From assembly GCF_030145145.1 (NCBI RefSeq), contig NZ_JAQYWD010000023.1, positions 39,003-103,002 of the forward strand: a stretch of DNA of 64,000 nt. Reading direction: 5' to 3'. Shown one piece after another: positions 18,201 to 26,962 of the stretch (positions within the stretch are counted from its first letter, which is position 1; each line of letters opens with the position of its first letter). The notes beneath the pieces are model-generated. The model searched no databases and was not told the origin of the DNA. It was given only the letters and a program-made list of their open reading frames with translations. The stretch comes from Desulfobacula sp. (GTDB lineage: Bacteria; Desulfobacterota; Desulfobacteria; Desulfobacterales; Desulfobacteraceae). The position numbers and the translations under genes were made by a program.

Positions 18201-20252
18201 GCGGGGAAAATTATCCAAAAGACCGATCAGAATGGTACCGTCATCACCTATGGCAGAGACGACCTGTACCGAATCACCCAGAGAGGGTATCCGGATACGT
18301 CATCCAACACCTATACCTATGACAAACTGGGCCGGATGAAAACAGCCACCAATGCATATGGCACCGTCTCTTTTACCTATGATGCTGCCGGACGTATTAC
18401 CGTCATTGACCAGAACGGCACCCAGGTCACCTATGTCCATGACGTTTCCAAGCGAACCCGGACCCTTAATTATCCATCGGGCAAACAATTTGTTGAAACC
18501 TATACCCTGAGAGATAAAATTCATAAAATTGACAATGCCGTTAATTCAACCAATGTGGTGACCTATACCTATGATGCCTTGAGCAGATCGTTAACCAAGA
18601 CCCTTGGCAATGGGGTGGTAACAGGCTACACCTACAGCAAAAACAGCCGGATCACGGGAATATCCTATACCGACGATAATGGGGTGAATCTCCTGGGGTT
18701 TCAATACACCTATGACAAAAACGGAAATCGATTGAGCAGCCGGAATACGGCCCATTCAGATCGATCCGAACAATATGACTATGATGATATTCAGAGACTG
18801 ACAAGCTTCAAGCAGGGCCAGGCAGACGCATCCAACCTGATACCAGCGCCGCAGTTTACATCTGAATATGAACTGGATCCCCTTGGTAACTTTCTCACGG
18901 TGACCCGGGACGGTACCGCACAATCCCGTTCGGTCAATGCCATGAACCAGTATACCAGCGTCAAAAGTGTACCCCTTGTGTACGATGCCAACGGGAACCT
19001 CGTTGATGATGGCCAGAAAATCTATCAATATGATTATGAAAACCAGCTGATAAAGATTACCCGCAAATCAGATTCAACCGTTATTGCCGCTTTCACCATT
19101 GATGCCTTAAACAGACGGGTAAAAAAATCAGCCGGCGGAACCACAACCGAGTATATCTATGATGACAGCCGGATCATTGAAGAGCAGGTCAATAAGGCGA
19201 CGATTGCCACGTATGTCTATGGCAACAAGCTGGATGAAGTCCTCCTGATGAACCGGGGGGGGACGGATGCCTATTTCCTCACCGATGTCATCGGTTCTGT
19301 CATGGCACTGACAGACAATGGCGGCAGTGTGACGGAAACCTACCAGTATGATGCCTATGGTCAGGTCACCTTTTTCAACGCCGGGGGGACTCAGGTCTTT
19401 GCCTCGGCCCGGGAGAACCCCTATCTTTTTACCGGCAGACGATATGATGCCGGGGCCCAGATCTATTATTACCGTGCCCGGTGTTATCACCCTGCCCTGG
19501 GACGGTTCCTGAATCCGGATCCCAAAGGCTTTATTGATGGCATGAATCTGTACGAATATGCCATGTCCAACCCCCTCCGGTATGTCGATCCCAGGGGAAC
19601 CGCTGTAAAAACCTGTGATTCCCATTCCTTTTCCTATGATGTGGACAACGTTAAAAAAATACTGCCAAAATTTCTGTCAAAATACATGAGCAGCGGCAGT
19701 GTCAGCGTTGCCTACCAGAAATGCAGGGAATGCTGCGGTGAAGGCACAAAAAATGGCGGGGAATATGCGGTCAGCAAGGAGTTAAGTGTTTCCGTCGGCT
19801 GGAGCGGGGATACCGGATACATTAATACGCCCTGGGGGATCTCCTGGGATATCGACTGGTATGCGTTTCAATCAAAGGGATTCCTGGGGCTTGTGGCAAA
19901 GGTTTCCTGGGGAATTTCCGGAAGTCTTGCCGGCGGATATGACGGGTGTGAAGAAAAGCGCTATGGTAAAGGATGTATCAAGGGGTCCATCACCCTGGAA
20001 GCCCTTTATGGTGTTGCGGATGAAAACAAAGAGTCTTCCTTGATCAAGGCGTATATATCCGGCGGCGTAACCGGATATGTCGACCTCTGCCTCAAAATTC
20101 AAAGTATGAAGTCCTCCTTGTTTACGTTAGAAGCCAGCGCTGGACTTTCCGGTGCGATTAAGGGTACGGTGGGGGTATGGAAATTCACCTATGAACGAAC
20201 CTTCTATGAAGTGACGGGGTATGTCGGCCCATGGGTAATCTTTTCGCTATAA
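15288..20252 (+). CDS. Secreted RHS/YD-repeat protein with acidic linker and unrecognised C-terminal tip
   Basis: The start is supported by AAGGAG eight bases before ATG 15288. Of 1654 residues, the first ~35 are a Sec-type signal peptide ending near GHALA. Residues ~43-115 are an almost pure Asp/Glu stretch, followed by a small Cys cluster (CKEDCNNECK). A DUF6531-like entry domain (NLELKYTDFEIAGIGPALGV) leads into several dozen YD repeats (TYTYDxxGN) to about residue 1330, then the RHS core end (AYGQVTFFN; RYYRARCYHPALGRFLNPDP; NLYEYAMSNP) at residues ~1370-1438. The last ~216 residues are Gly- and aromatic-rich with seven Cys and match no toxin family I recognise. The gene follows the giant protein by 13 bases and is followed by a DUF3592 membrane protein. 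In known RHS proteins the tip is a variable effector inside a YD-repeat shell; whether this tip is toxic is unknown. Confidence 0.9.
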   Translation: MQLIRNILFKRKTVLPVVLILLALMYCFKPGHALAFDKDWDAGHTTTDVEDPDPTDLPDDDTGGDGDDDDGDDEDDGDDGDDDEDDDEDPEEPDEDEDEDDEEDKDDDCKEDCNNECKPDAKKSPVYVKSGNLELKYTDFEIAGIGPALGVVRSYNSHDKYNGPFGHGWAFNLIVRLIRVSDHNNDYIIIRKPSGKRLKFIKTMDGTYFPTAASVTDTLVENQDGSFTLNCKTCSRTYLRPTYHFNIQGNLAYMSDNQDNRINFTYDTSGRLISASSSVTKRSLTIAYGENDKISQITNSLGRSWRYAYDAQDNLITVTDPLNYSLNYEYSPKHKLLSVTDKNGNQSPVITYDEKSRVKTYGRGKEIYTYAYFSGYTTKTDPLGNVFTFYYDQNGNVIKTILPDGSEVLAYIDANVHPTKRVDANGNEWQYTYNESGQILTETDPLGHTTTYTYDPEFQKIKTKTDPRGAKWTYTYDTDGNLIKVVDPLLCETLFTRNARGQVLTKTDGAGNTFTYAYDAAGNLIQVTDPLGNVETSSYDGLGRLISETDARGNTRTYTYDILGRLTDAKDPAGNHRYLTYDGNGNKTSVTDENGNTTTYGYDISNRMITKTDALGNLTSYVYDVAGHLNFVTDARGNTTGKTRDKRYNITSETDQDGNVTTYTYDASGNRLTKTDARGNTWTYTYDAMDRLLTETDPLDSITAYEYDETGNKVKIIDPEGKITYFTYNLVGSLTRSLVKIGDTLPEPDADDIVTTYTYDCLGRKLAETNALGQTTTWTYDFAGHILTETNSLGEVKAYTYDANGNKLTYTTISGNVLAFTYDTLNRMITAGDTTGLFESYTYDGVGNKIKTLKANGDVTSTTFTAFNKPAKITDALGNEARYTYDKNYNLIRVEDRLGKVTVNTYDKLNRLNKVTDALGNMSLLAFDKVGNMVKMTDAKGNETVYAYDTANRMVSVTYADGTSKAVAYSAAGKIIQKTDQNGTVITYGRDDLYRITQRGYPDTSSNTYTYDKLGRMKTATNAYGTVSFTYDAAGRITVIDQNGTQVTYVHDVSKRTRTLNYPSGKQFVETYTLRDKIHKIDNAVNSTNVVTYTYDALSRSLTKTLGNGVVTGYTYSKNSRITGISYTDDNGVNLLGFQYTYDKNGNRLSSRNTAHSDRSEQYDYDDIQRLTSFKQGQADASNLIPAPQFTSEYELDPLGNFLTVTRDGTAQSRSVNAMNQYTSVKSVPLVYDANGNLVDDGQKIYQYDYENQLIKITRKSDSTVIAAFTIDALNRRVKKSAGGTTTEYIYDDSRIIEEQVNKATIATYVYGNKLDEVLLMNRGGTDAYFLTDVIGSVMALTDNGGSVTETYQYDAYGQVTFFNAGGTQVFASARENPYLFTGRRYDAGAQIYYYRARCYHPALGRFLNPDPKGFIDGMNLYEYAMSNPLRYVDPRGTAVKTCDSHSFSYDVDNVKKILPKFLSKYMSSGSVSVAYQKCRECCGEGTKNGGEYAVSKELSVSVGWSGDTGYINTPWGISWDIDWYAFQSKGFLGLVAKVSWGISGSLAGGYDGCEEKRYGKGCIKGSITLEALYGVADENKESSLIKAYISGGVTGYVDLCLKIQSMKSSLFTLEASAGLSGAIKGTVGVWKFTYERTFYEVTGYVGPWVIFSL

Positions 20253-20276
20253 AAATGAAAGGGACAAGGGCAACAC

Positions 20277-21326
20277 ATGAATAAAAATGATCCCCCTAGA
20301 AAATTGACCCGGCTGTTTATGGGCATTGGCTTAATTTTCGGTATCATCGTCGTCAGCATTTTTTTTCAAACCCTGACATTATGGAAAATCAGCCAGACCT
20401 GGCCTGTGACCACCGGTATTGTCACCCGAACGGCCTCAAAAGGATGGTGGGATGAAGAAAGGGAGCGCCGTTACTATCTGGAATATGAGTATACCGTGGG
20501 AGAAAAGACCTATACCAATGTCCAGTTTCATTTTAAAGAAAGAAGCATAAAAAAATATAAGTACCTGATCAGGAAGTATAAAAAGGGAGATCCCATACCG
20601 GTATGGGTTAATCCGGAGTCTCCCGACCAGGCGGTCATTAACACAGCCTACCCGAGAGATGGGTTTGCTCTCCTTGTTGTGTTGACCGGTTTTCTAATGA
20701 TGATGGGAACCATGATCCTCAAAGAAACCCGATGGCAGCGCCAGACACAGGCGTTAACCGCTGCCCTGCCCAAGGATTATCAAGGGGATCAACCATTGCC
20801 GGCATCCGGCATCCTCACCGACAGCGGCGGGGTTGTCCGTCTCAATACAGGTATGTCAATTTTCTGGAGTTTCGGGATCCCGTTTGTCTGTTTCTCCTTC
20901 TTGAGTCTTTTGTTCATGATGATCTTTCTAAATGAATTAAATCCCGGGTGGTCATTATTGGATTACTCAAGCATCATGGCCGGATCCTGGGGGGCAAGCC
21001 TGGTGGGTGGGTTTTTGATAAAAATCGGTTTCAGGAAAACACTTGAGATCAATGCCGATCAAAAAATGATAACGGAAACATCGGCCACTTTTTTCAAACA
21101 AACGTCAAGGAAGTATGCGTTTTCAGATATCCAGGAACTGCTATTGGAAAGGGAGACATGGCGCAAGACCAATACCCTTAAAAACTGGATACTTTATTTA
21201 CACACCCAATCACGGCAATCCATTTTTGTTTCTTTTCGGCACAGGGACATCCAGCCTTCAGATGAGGCGTATCTGGGCTGTGTCAAACAACGGTTGGAAA
21301 CCCTTATTTTCGGAGCCCACCCATGA
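20277..21326 (+). CDS. DUF3592 membrane protein
   Basis: This 349-residue membrane protein has a hydrophobic helix at about residues 12-32, a DUF3592-type extracytoplasmic segment (TTGIVTRTASKGWW, then YEYTVGEKTYTN and a YKKGDPIPVWVNPESPDQAV turn), a second helix at about 127-145, and two further helices at about 195-255. The C-terminal ~100 residues are soluble and probably cytoplasmic. It lies 24 bases behind the RHS gene and its stop overlaps the next start (ATGA). The position right after an RHS tip is where an immunity protein would be expected, but DUF3592 proteins also occur elsewhere, so an immunity role is only an inference. Confidence 0.75.
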   Translation: MNKNDPPRKLTRLFMGIGLIFGIIVVSIFFQTLTLWKISQTWPVTTGIVTRTASKGWWDEERERRYYLEYEYTVGEKTYTNVQFHFKERSIKKYKYLIRKYKKGDPIPVWVNPESPDQAVINTAYPRDGFALLVVLTGFLMMMGTMILKETRWQRQTQALTAALPKDYQGDQPLPASGILTDSGGVVRLNTGMSIFWSFGIPFVCFSFLSLLFMMIFLNELNPGWSLLDYSSIMAGSWGASLVGGFLIKIGFRKTLEINADQKMITETSATFFKQTSRKYAFSDIQELLLERETWRKTNTLKNWILYLHTQSRQSIFVSFRHRDIQPSDEAYLGCVKQRLETLIFGAHP

Positions 21327-22225
21327 ACCGCATGGCTCGCTTGATATCCGTCATTCTCATGGGCTGCCTGTTTTTACCCCAGCACATACCAGCGGCAGAA
21401 CCGTCTCTGTCCGGAAACATCCTTTTCTCATCAAACCATTCCGGCAACTGGGACCTGTGGACGGTTCGCCCGGATGGAAAGAAACTTGTACAGGTCACCC
21501 ATACAGATGGAGATGACCTGTTTCCCAGCGTGTCTCCGGACGGAAAAAAAATTCTCTATGCAGATGGCAGACGGAATCTCTGGACCATGCGAGGGGACGG
21601 GACGGATCGGGCGATGATACCACTTCCGCCCGGGATTTATGCCCATCCCACCTGGCGCCGGGATGGAAAAAAAATCGCATTTGTTAAATATACGGTACTC
21701 CCGTCAGACAAAGGGGAGTTGTGGCAAATTGAACGGCACACAGGGGGATGGAAAGAACCGGAACGGCTCTGCGCCTATCCGCCCATGAGAAGTTATCCGT
21801 CTTATTCACCGGATGGCCTGGAACTGGCCTATGCCGAGTTCAGGCGGGACAAGATCCTGGGCGTGGTGGAGGAAGTCGGTATCATGGACCTGAAAACGGG
21901 GGGCTTTCGGCTGATGACTGCGGACCTGGCCGACACCTACCACCCGGTCTGGTCTCCAAAAGGAGATCAGATTGCCTATGTATCCAATAAGGCGGGGAAT
22001 TATGATATATGGATCTTGAATTTAAAAGACAAAACCCACCATTCATTAACCCGGGACCCGTCCTTTGACGGGGATCCTGTATGGTCTCCCACCGGACAGG
22101 AAATCGCATTTGTTTCTGCAAGATCCGGAAACAGGGAAATATGGGTGATATCGTTGATCGGTGACCGGCTCCGGCAGATTACCGACATGAAAAAAACAAG
22201 TAGCAATCCGTTCTGGGTAAAATAA
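21323..22225 (+). CDS. Secreted TolB-like (PD40) beta-propeller protein
   Basis: The 300-residue product has a signal peptide (cleavage near IPAAEP) and about six PD40/WD40-like repeats with the hallmarks DLWTVRPDG, PSVSPDGKKI, PTWRRDGKKI, PSYSPDGLEL, PVWSPKGDQI and PVWSPTGQEI. It lacks the N-terminal alpha/beta domain of TolB, and a complete tolB is present at 54789, so it is not the Tol-Pal subunit. It overlaps the DUF3592 gene by four bases and sits in the surface-protein operon. A periplasmic or extracellular protein-binding platform is likely; the ligand is unknown. Confidence 0.8.
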   Translation: MNRMARLISVILMGCLFLPQHIPAAEPSLSGNILFSSNHSGNWDLWTVRPDGKKLVQVTHTDGDDLFPSVSPDGKKILYADGRRNLWTMRGDGTDRAMIPLPPGIYAHPTWRRDGKKIAFVKYTVLPSDKGELWQIERHTGGWKEPERLCAYPPMRSYPSYSPDGLELAYAEFRRDKILGVVEEVGIMDLKTGGFRLMTADLADTYHPVWSPKGDQIAYVSNKAGNYDIWILNLKDKTHHSLTRDPSFDGDPVWSPTGQEIAFVSARSGNREIWVISLIGDRLRQITDMKKTSSNPFWVK

Positions 22226-22253
22226 CCCGTATCCGGATAAAAGGGGGAGGATA

Positions 22254-23414
22254 ATGAACGTTAGAAACTGGTTGATAAAAAAAACCCGGCCAATGCCGTT
22301 TATTCCGGCATTCCTGGCCCTGTTCCTTTGGCTGAATGCGGCAGGCAGTATGGCTTCAGGGCTGGCCATTCAAAATGTACAGGTGGATCCGGGCACGCTC
22401 AGGCCCGGAGAGTCGGTTGGCCTATCCTTTTATCTTAACACAGCAGCAAGGGTGACGATCCGGGTATACACCCCTGACTATAATGTCATCCGGCATCTGA
22501 TCACTGACCAGACCAGACCCGCCGGTATCAACACGGTTTCCTGGGACGGACGCGACGATTCAGGCCAAATGGTCCCCAATGAGGCCTACCTTTTTGGGAT
22601 TGCAGCCAGTGGTGCAGATGGCACCCGGGTGGTCTACGACCCGACAGCCCATTCCGGCGGGGAGATCAGTGACGTCCGGATTCAGAACATTGACGGTACA
22701 GCCGGCAAATACAACATCTCCTATACGGTCCCGCATCCATCCCGCATCAGTCTCCAGGCCGGCGTCCATAATGGCCCGCTGCTGAAAACCCTCATCGACT
22801 GGCAGCCCATGCCGGCAGGCGAATATGATTACCCATGGGATGGCATGGATGAGACCGGTCAGATACAGGTAATGGCGGAATCCGGAACTCACCTGTATCT
22901 CGAAGGATTTCTCCTTCCGGAAAACGGGGTCATTGTCCAGGGAAGCGATCCAGATTATCTTGAATACCAAAAACGTCTTCCCGAACCTGAAAGGGAGGAT
23001 ATCCTCTCCCATCAGACCACGCGGCGATCCACCATGGCCCGGATTAACGAGGGGGTGTCTGCCCAGTATTTAGTCGAGCGGTCCAGGAATGTTGCCCCGG
23101 TGTTTACCGTATACCTTGAAGGCGATACCACCACAGGGCTTGGGGAAAAGCCCGTAACGACCGTTTCCGGTGACACCCGCCTGAAGGTTGTGGTGGCGCC
23201 GGAGAGTATGGCTGCTTTCAATGAATCCCGGTATGAAATCATCATTTTTGTTGACAACAATCGCTTTGACGAAGAAGAACATGCCCATACGCCATATACC
23301 TATACCCTTGACACCCGAAAGCTGTCAAACGGGGAACACCTGATAACGATCAATCAGGCTTGCCTGACCGGTCAGGTGGGAGCATATTCGTTCAAAATAA
23401 ACGTGAATAATTAA
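22254..23414 (+). CDS. Secreted FlgD-Ig/CHU-type domain protein
   Basis: The product has 386 residues, with a good ribosome site (GGGGGAGG) before ATG 22254 and a signal peptide ending near residue 35. Two FlgD-type Ig-like repeats follow: the first with RVTIRVYTPDYNVI..L and TVSWDGRDDSGQMVPNEAYLF, the second with ISLQAGVHNGPLLKTL and DYPWDGMDETGQ. A C-terminal part (about residues 260-386) resembles another beta-sandwich that ends in GEHLITINQ. The same repeat type closes the giant protein, so the two may share an anchoring or docking mode. No catalytic motif is visible. Confidence 0.75.
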   Translation: MNVRNWLIKKTRPMPFIPAFLALFLWLNAAGSMASGLAIQNVQVDPGTLRPGESVGLSFYLNTAARVTIRVYTPDYNVIRHLITDQTRPAGINTVSWDGRDDSGQMVPNEAYLFGIAASGADGTRVVYDPTAHSGGEISDVRIQNIDGTAGKYNISYTVPHPSRISLQAGVHNGPLLKTLIDWQPMPAGEYDYPWDGMDETGQIQVMAESGTHLYLEGFLLPENGVIVQGSDPDYLEYQKRLPEPEREDILSHQTTRRSTMARINEGVSAQYLVERSRNVAPVFTVYLEGDTTTGLGEKPVTTVSGDTRLKVVVAPESMAAFNESRYEIIIFVDNNRFDEEEHAHTPYTYTLDTRKLSNGEHLITINQACLTGQVGAYSFKINVNN

Positions 23415-23432
23415 GCAAGAGGGGACAAAGAG

Positions 23433-24182
23433 ATGAGAGGATTAAAATCAGCCATAACCGATAACAGCCTGTTTCGCAGGGTGATATGGCATGCACGGCT
23501 TATGCTGTTTCTGATACTGGTTTATCCCATATCTTTGTATGCAGCAGCCGATATCCGGATAGAGGCCGCATCTATCCAGTATGTGGGGGGCGAATTCCGT
23601 GTGGATATCATGATTGAAGGGGTAAGTGACCTTTATGGCATGGCCTTTGACCTGGTGTATGATCCAACCTCCCTTGAAGTAATGGATGCGGAACCGACAA
23701 AGGACGGAATTCAACCGAAAGTCACGGAAGGAACGCTGCTCAACAGCAATGGAACGGATACCACGCTGCTCAAGGCATCACTGGAGGATAATCTTCCGGG
23801 TAACCTGGTCATCGGCCTCACCCGGTCCGGAGATGTGAGCGGGGTTGCCTCCCCGGCGGAGACCGTGTTTTTGTCTGTTTATTTTCGACCGAAAAAAATC
23901 GGGACCGACCAACTGGCCCTTCGCAACACGGGCGTAATCGGGGCTCAGAATCAGGATATTCTTGTCAGTTCATGGGGTGTACTTGATGTGACAATTCAAG
24001 ACCAGAACTGGATCGGAGATGTCAATCACACCTTTTCCATTGATCTGGCAGATGTGATTCTGGTGTTGAAAGCGCTCTCCCAAAATACGGATGCACCTGT
24101 TTACCGTGATGCCGATGTGAACAAGGATGGAAAAATCGGGCTTGAAGAGGCTGCCAATGCATTGCAGCACCCCTCTGAATAA
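23433..24182 (+). CDS. Cohesin-dockerin protein
   Basis: After a signal peptide (residues ~1-33) this 249-residue protein has a cohesin-like beta-sandwich: VGGEFRVDIMIEGVSDLYGM, the FDLVYDPTSLEV strand typical of cohesins, NLVIGLTRSGDVSG, and FLSVYFRPKKIG. Residues ~190-245 form a dockerin-like pair of calcium-loop segments (GDVNHTFSIDLADVI and DADVNKDGKIGLEEA). The first loop is degenerate; the second is a canonical DxNxDGxI loop. It ends the rightward operon. Cohesins bind dockerins in cellulosomes, and the giant protein and the subtilisin at 29708 both carry dockerin-like modules, so this is a candidate scaffold or adaptor. The pairing itself is inferred. Confidence 0.8.
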   Translation: MRGLKSAITDNSLFRRVIWHARLMLFLILVYPISLYAAADIRIEAASIQYVGGEFRVDIMIEGVSDLYGMAFDLVYDPTSLEVMDAEPTKDGIQPKVTEGTLLNSNGTDTTLLKASLEDNLPGNLVIGLTRSGDVSGVASPAETVFLSVYFRPKKIGTDQLALRNTGVIGAQNQDILVSSWGVLDVTIQDQNWIGDVNHTFSIDLADVILVLKALSQNTDAPVYRDADVNKDGKIGLEEAANALQHPSE

Positions 24183-24211
24183 ACCGCTGAAATGGGGAAT
24201 GGTTGTTTTTT

Positions 24212-26353
24212 TCATTTATGGTCAATAATCTTTTTTATCTGGTCTCTGTTCTGAACATTGGGGTTCTGTTCCAGGGCTTTTTTGAAATGAAGAACACTCT
24301 GTTTTTTTTTATTTAAATACTGGTAATACAAAATTGCCAGGTTCAATTGGGCATTGGGCCAGGCAGGATTTATGGCCACTGTTCTTTCAAGTATCCGGGC
24401 GGCTTGTTCGTATTGTTTCAAATACACCTGGCAAAGACCCATATTATACAGGATCATGGCATTGTCAGGTTCTGTTACAGCCGCCGTTTGAAAAGATGCC
24501 ACGGCTTTGTCATATTGTTTTTGACCCATGTAAATCCCGGCTATATTCATGTGGGCTTTTGAAAAATCCGGTTTTATGTCAAGGACTTTTTGATAATACC
24601 CCATTGCGGTGTCATGCTGGTTCAGGCCGCTGTAGGCGACCCCAAGATTTAAAAGCGCATTCATGTGGTAGGGATATGCTTTTATAACGGTTTGCAGGGC
24701 ATCAATCCCCTTTTGATAATCTCCTGTTTCAATATATCCCCTGGCAGCGTAAGATAAAATTTTTTTTCTGTTCGGGTTTAACGCATATGCGGCGTTTGCA
24801 GCGGCAATAACGGATGTCCACTCTCGTCTTGTTTCAAAGGTCTTTGCCTGCAGATAATTTCGGTCACACGTGATATCCCGATCATAATATCTTACCGAAT
24901 ACCACAGCAGGGGGACACATAAAACAATCAGCACGGCAAGCCCTTTTTCAGGCACCTTTATTCCAGGATATCCTGTCGGTTGTGACACACACAAAACAAT
25001 GGCAAAATAGATCATGACGATCAAAGGCGGAATGGGCATCTCAAAAGGAAAGCTAAAACATGAATTAACAAGGATTCCTGCAACCGATACCCCCACCCCC
25101 ATTACGGCAAAAAAGACGGAATCCGTTCGGGTGCACAGTGTTTTTGCGGTCAATTTAAAAAATGACAAAAAAACAAAGACGACCACAAGTCCCCCGATGA
25201 GTCCGGTTTCAGAAAAAAATTGAAGAAAATCATTATGAACATTGGACAATTGATGGGTTTCACTGAATTGTTCCTCTTTAACGGCTGTGGCATGGAATAA
25301 TGGATAATATATTTTATGGTTGCCCAGTCCAACCCCTGTCACCGGCTTTTTTTTGATCATTTCCAAGGTATTTTTCCATATGGCAAGCCTTACCGACCCT
25401 GAATCTTTGTCCGTGTTCCGGAAGTCTTTTGTGTTTGACGGCAACGCCTCGGATGGCGGGATGACGGGCAAATTCGGTCGATGATCAAACACCGAAACCA
25501 CCCGGTTGAACAGTGAAGGAAACTGCCACTTGACACCATCCGGTCCGATATTGACACATAAAAGAATCAGAAAAATTCCGACCAGGGTAGCAATGGTTTT
25601 ATCCTTATCCCAGAATCGTGCGGTTTTATTGTTCAAAAACAGCAGCGTTAGCCCGGCAAAGATCAGGATGATTTCAAAAAAAACAGCCACCCATGCCGCC
25701 CGGGTTTGGGTATAGACCAAAAAAACCATCATGATGCCGGAACTTATGGCGGCAAACCAGACGTCTGTTTTCTGCTTTGCCCAGCACAACAATGACATTC
25801 CCAGGGGTAAGGTTAAAACAATAAACTGGGCAGCCATATTTTTATTGGCAAAGGTTGCCGACGGTGGTGCGGACTGGGGGATGATGTCAATGCCAAAAAG
25901 ATACTGACCAATGCCAATAATGGCAGTGAGCAGCCCCGCGGCATAGATGGCGGCCAGCATCTTGAAAACGCGATGATCAGATGACAGGACCTGCTGGGAC
26001 AGAAAAAAAACCCCGATGCAGGCGGCCCAGTTGACCCATTGATTAAAGGCCTCATAATGATTGTGGGCATATACAGATGAAACAAATGTCCATCCGATAA
26101 AACAGAATACCGCAATATTTAAGGGGTGTTGTTTCACTTCCAGGGGGTGTTTAAAAACCGCACGGGTTAAAAAAACCACCAAACCGAATAAGATGGAAAA
26201 GGTCTGAACAAGGGCAGATTGGGGAAGTCTCACATAATTATAAAGGCCTTTGAGATAAACAAACGGACAAAGGAAAACAAAGAGGACCAGCAGAAAAAAA
26301 ACAAGGGTTTCCACGTTTGACTGCGGTGATGGTTTTTTAGTATGGTGTATCAT
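24212..26353 (-). CDS. O-antigen ligase-family membrane protein with TPR domain
   Basis: This 713-residue protein has about a dozen hydrophobic helices in the first ~480 residues, and a Wzy_C/WaaL-type region with a large extracytoplasmic loop containing TGVGLGNHKIYYPLFH and the conserved HNDFLQFFSETGLIGGLV. From about residue 500 it carries roughly five TPR units (for example GDYQKGIDALQTVIKAYPYH and HDTAMGYYQKVLDIKPDF). Family members join O-antigen to lipid A or glycans to proteins. The TPR tail and the divergent position to the pseudopilin genes (start codons ~160 bases apart) leave a protein-glycosylating role open. It converges on the cohesin gene with 29 bases between the stops. Confidence 0.85.
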   Translation of the reverse strand: MIHHTKKPSPQSNVETLVFFLLVLFVFLCPFVYLKGLYNYVRLPQSALVQTFSILFGLVVFLTRAVFKHPLEVKQHPLNIAVFCFIGWTFVSSVYAHNHYEAFNQWVNWAACIGVFFLSQQVLSSDHRVFKMLAAIYAAGLLTAIIGIGQYLFGIDIIPQSAPPSATFANKNMAAQFIVLTLPLGMSLLCWAKQKTDVWFAAISSGIMMVFLVYTQTRAAWVAVFFEIILIFAGLTLLFLNNKTARFWDKDKTIATLVGIFLILLCVNIGPDGVKWQFPSLFNRVVSVFDHRPNLPVIPPSEALPSNTKDFRNTDKDSGSVRLAIWKNTLEMIKKKPVTGVGLGNHKIYYPLFHATAVKEEQFSETHQLSNVHNDFLQFFSETGLIGGLVVVFVFLSFFKLTAKTLCTRTDSVFFAVMGVGVSVAGILVNSCFSFPFEMPIPPLIVMIYFAIVLCVSQPTGYPGIKVPEKGLAVLIVLCVPLLWYSVRYYDRDITCDRNYLQAKTFETRREWTSVIAAANAAYALNPNRKKILSYAARGYIETGDYQKGIDALQTVIKAYPYHMNALLNLGVAYSGLNQHDTAMGYYQKVLDIKPDFSKAHMNIAGIYMGQKQYDKAVASFQTAAVTEPDNAMILYNMGLCQVYLKQYEQAARILERTVAINPAWPNAQLNLAILYYQYLNKKKQSVLHFKKALEQNPNVQNRDQIKKIIDHK

Positions 26354-26410
26354 TTTTATATCCCGAGGTTTTCAATAATTTAATTATCTGATACAAGCTA
26401 TGAATTAAAC

Positions 26411-26439
26411 TTGCAAGGTTTGATTTCCAGCGATAAAAT
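26411..26439 (+). promoter_or_regulatory. Possible promoter of the gspGHIJK operon
   Basis: TTGCAA (26411-26416), 17 bases, TAAAAT (26434-26439) in the divergent region between the O-antigen ligase gene and gspG. Both boxes deviate from consensus at one or two positions. Confidence 0.4.
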
Positions 26440-26515
26440 AATTTCTAACTTACAGGACAGATCAATAGATGACAAAAAACCGGATACACAAAAGGGAACA
26501 CAGAGGAACAAAGAA

Positions 26516-26962
26516 ATGATAAAAAAAACAATAACCGATATCAGGGGATTTTCCTTGATCGAGTTAATGGTTGTAATTGTTATCCTTGGCATTCTTGCCG
26601 GAATGATCATGCCCAAACTGATGGGAAGAACCGATGATGCAAAGATCGTAAAAGCAGAGGTTGATATCGCCGCCCTGACGACAGCATTGCAACTTTACAA
26701 ACTGGACAATGGTGACTATCCCACAACCGAGCAGGGACTCAAAGCCCTTATTGAGCCACCGGAAAAAGAAGGGGGCACGGGTAACTGGAAAAAAGGAGGC
26801 TACCTTGAAAAACGGACCCTGCCCAAAGATCCCTGGGGGAGAGAATTTATTTATCTGAGCCCTGGTATTAACGGAGAATTTGATATCATCTCCTATGGTG
26901 CGGATGGTGTGCCGGGTGGAGAAGACAAAAACAAAGACATTAAAAGCTGGGAAATTGAGTAG
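26516..26962 (+). CDS. gspG: Type II secretion major pseudopilin GspG
   Basis: I start at ATG 26516, which has AGAGGA eight bases upstream and gives a normal short prepilin leader (MIKKTITDIRG); an earlier in-frame start at 26411 would add an unusual 35-residue head. The mature protein begins FSLIELMVVIVILGIL with the Glu+5 of type IV-like pilins. It continues with the GspG-specific features TALQLYKLDNGDYPTTEQGL, LPKDPWGREFIYLSPG and a C-terminal Asp-rich calcium loop (SYGADGVPGGEDKNKDI). At 148 residues it has the standard length. It forms the shaft of the secretion pseudopilus and is the first gene of the cassette. Confidence 0.95.
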   Translation: MIKKTITDIRGFSLIELMVVIVILGILAGMIMPKLMGRTDDAKIVKAEVDIAALTTALQLYKLDNGDYPTTEQGLKALIEPPEKEGGTGNWKKGGYLEKRTLPKDPWGREFIYLSPGINGEFDIISYGADGVPGGEDKNKDIKSWEIE

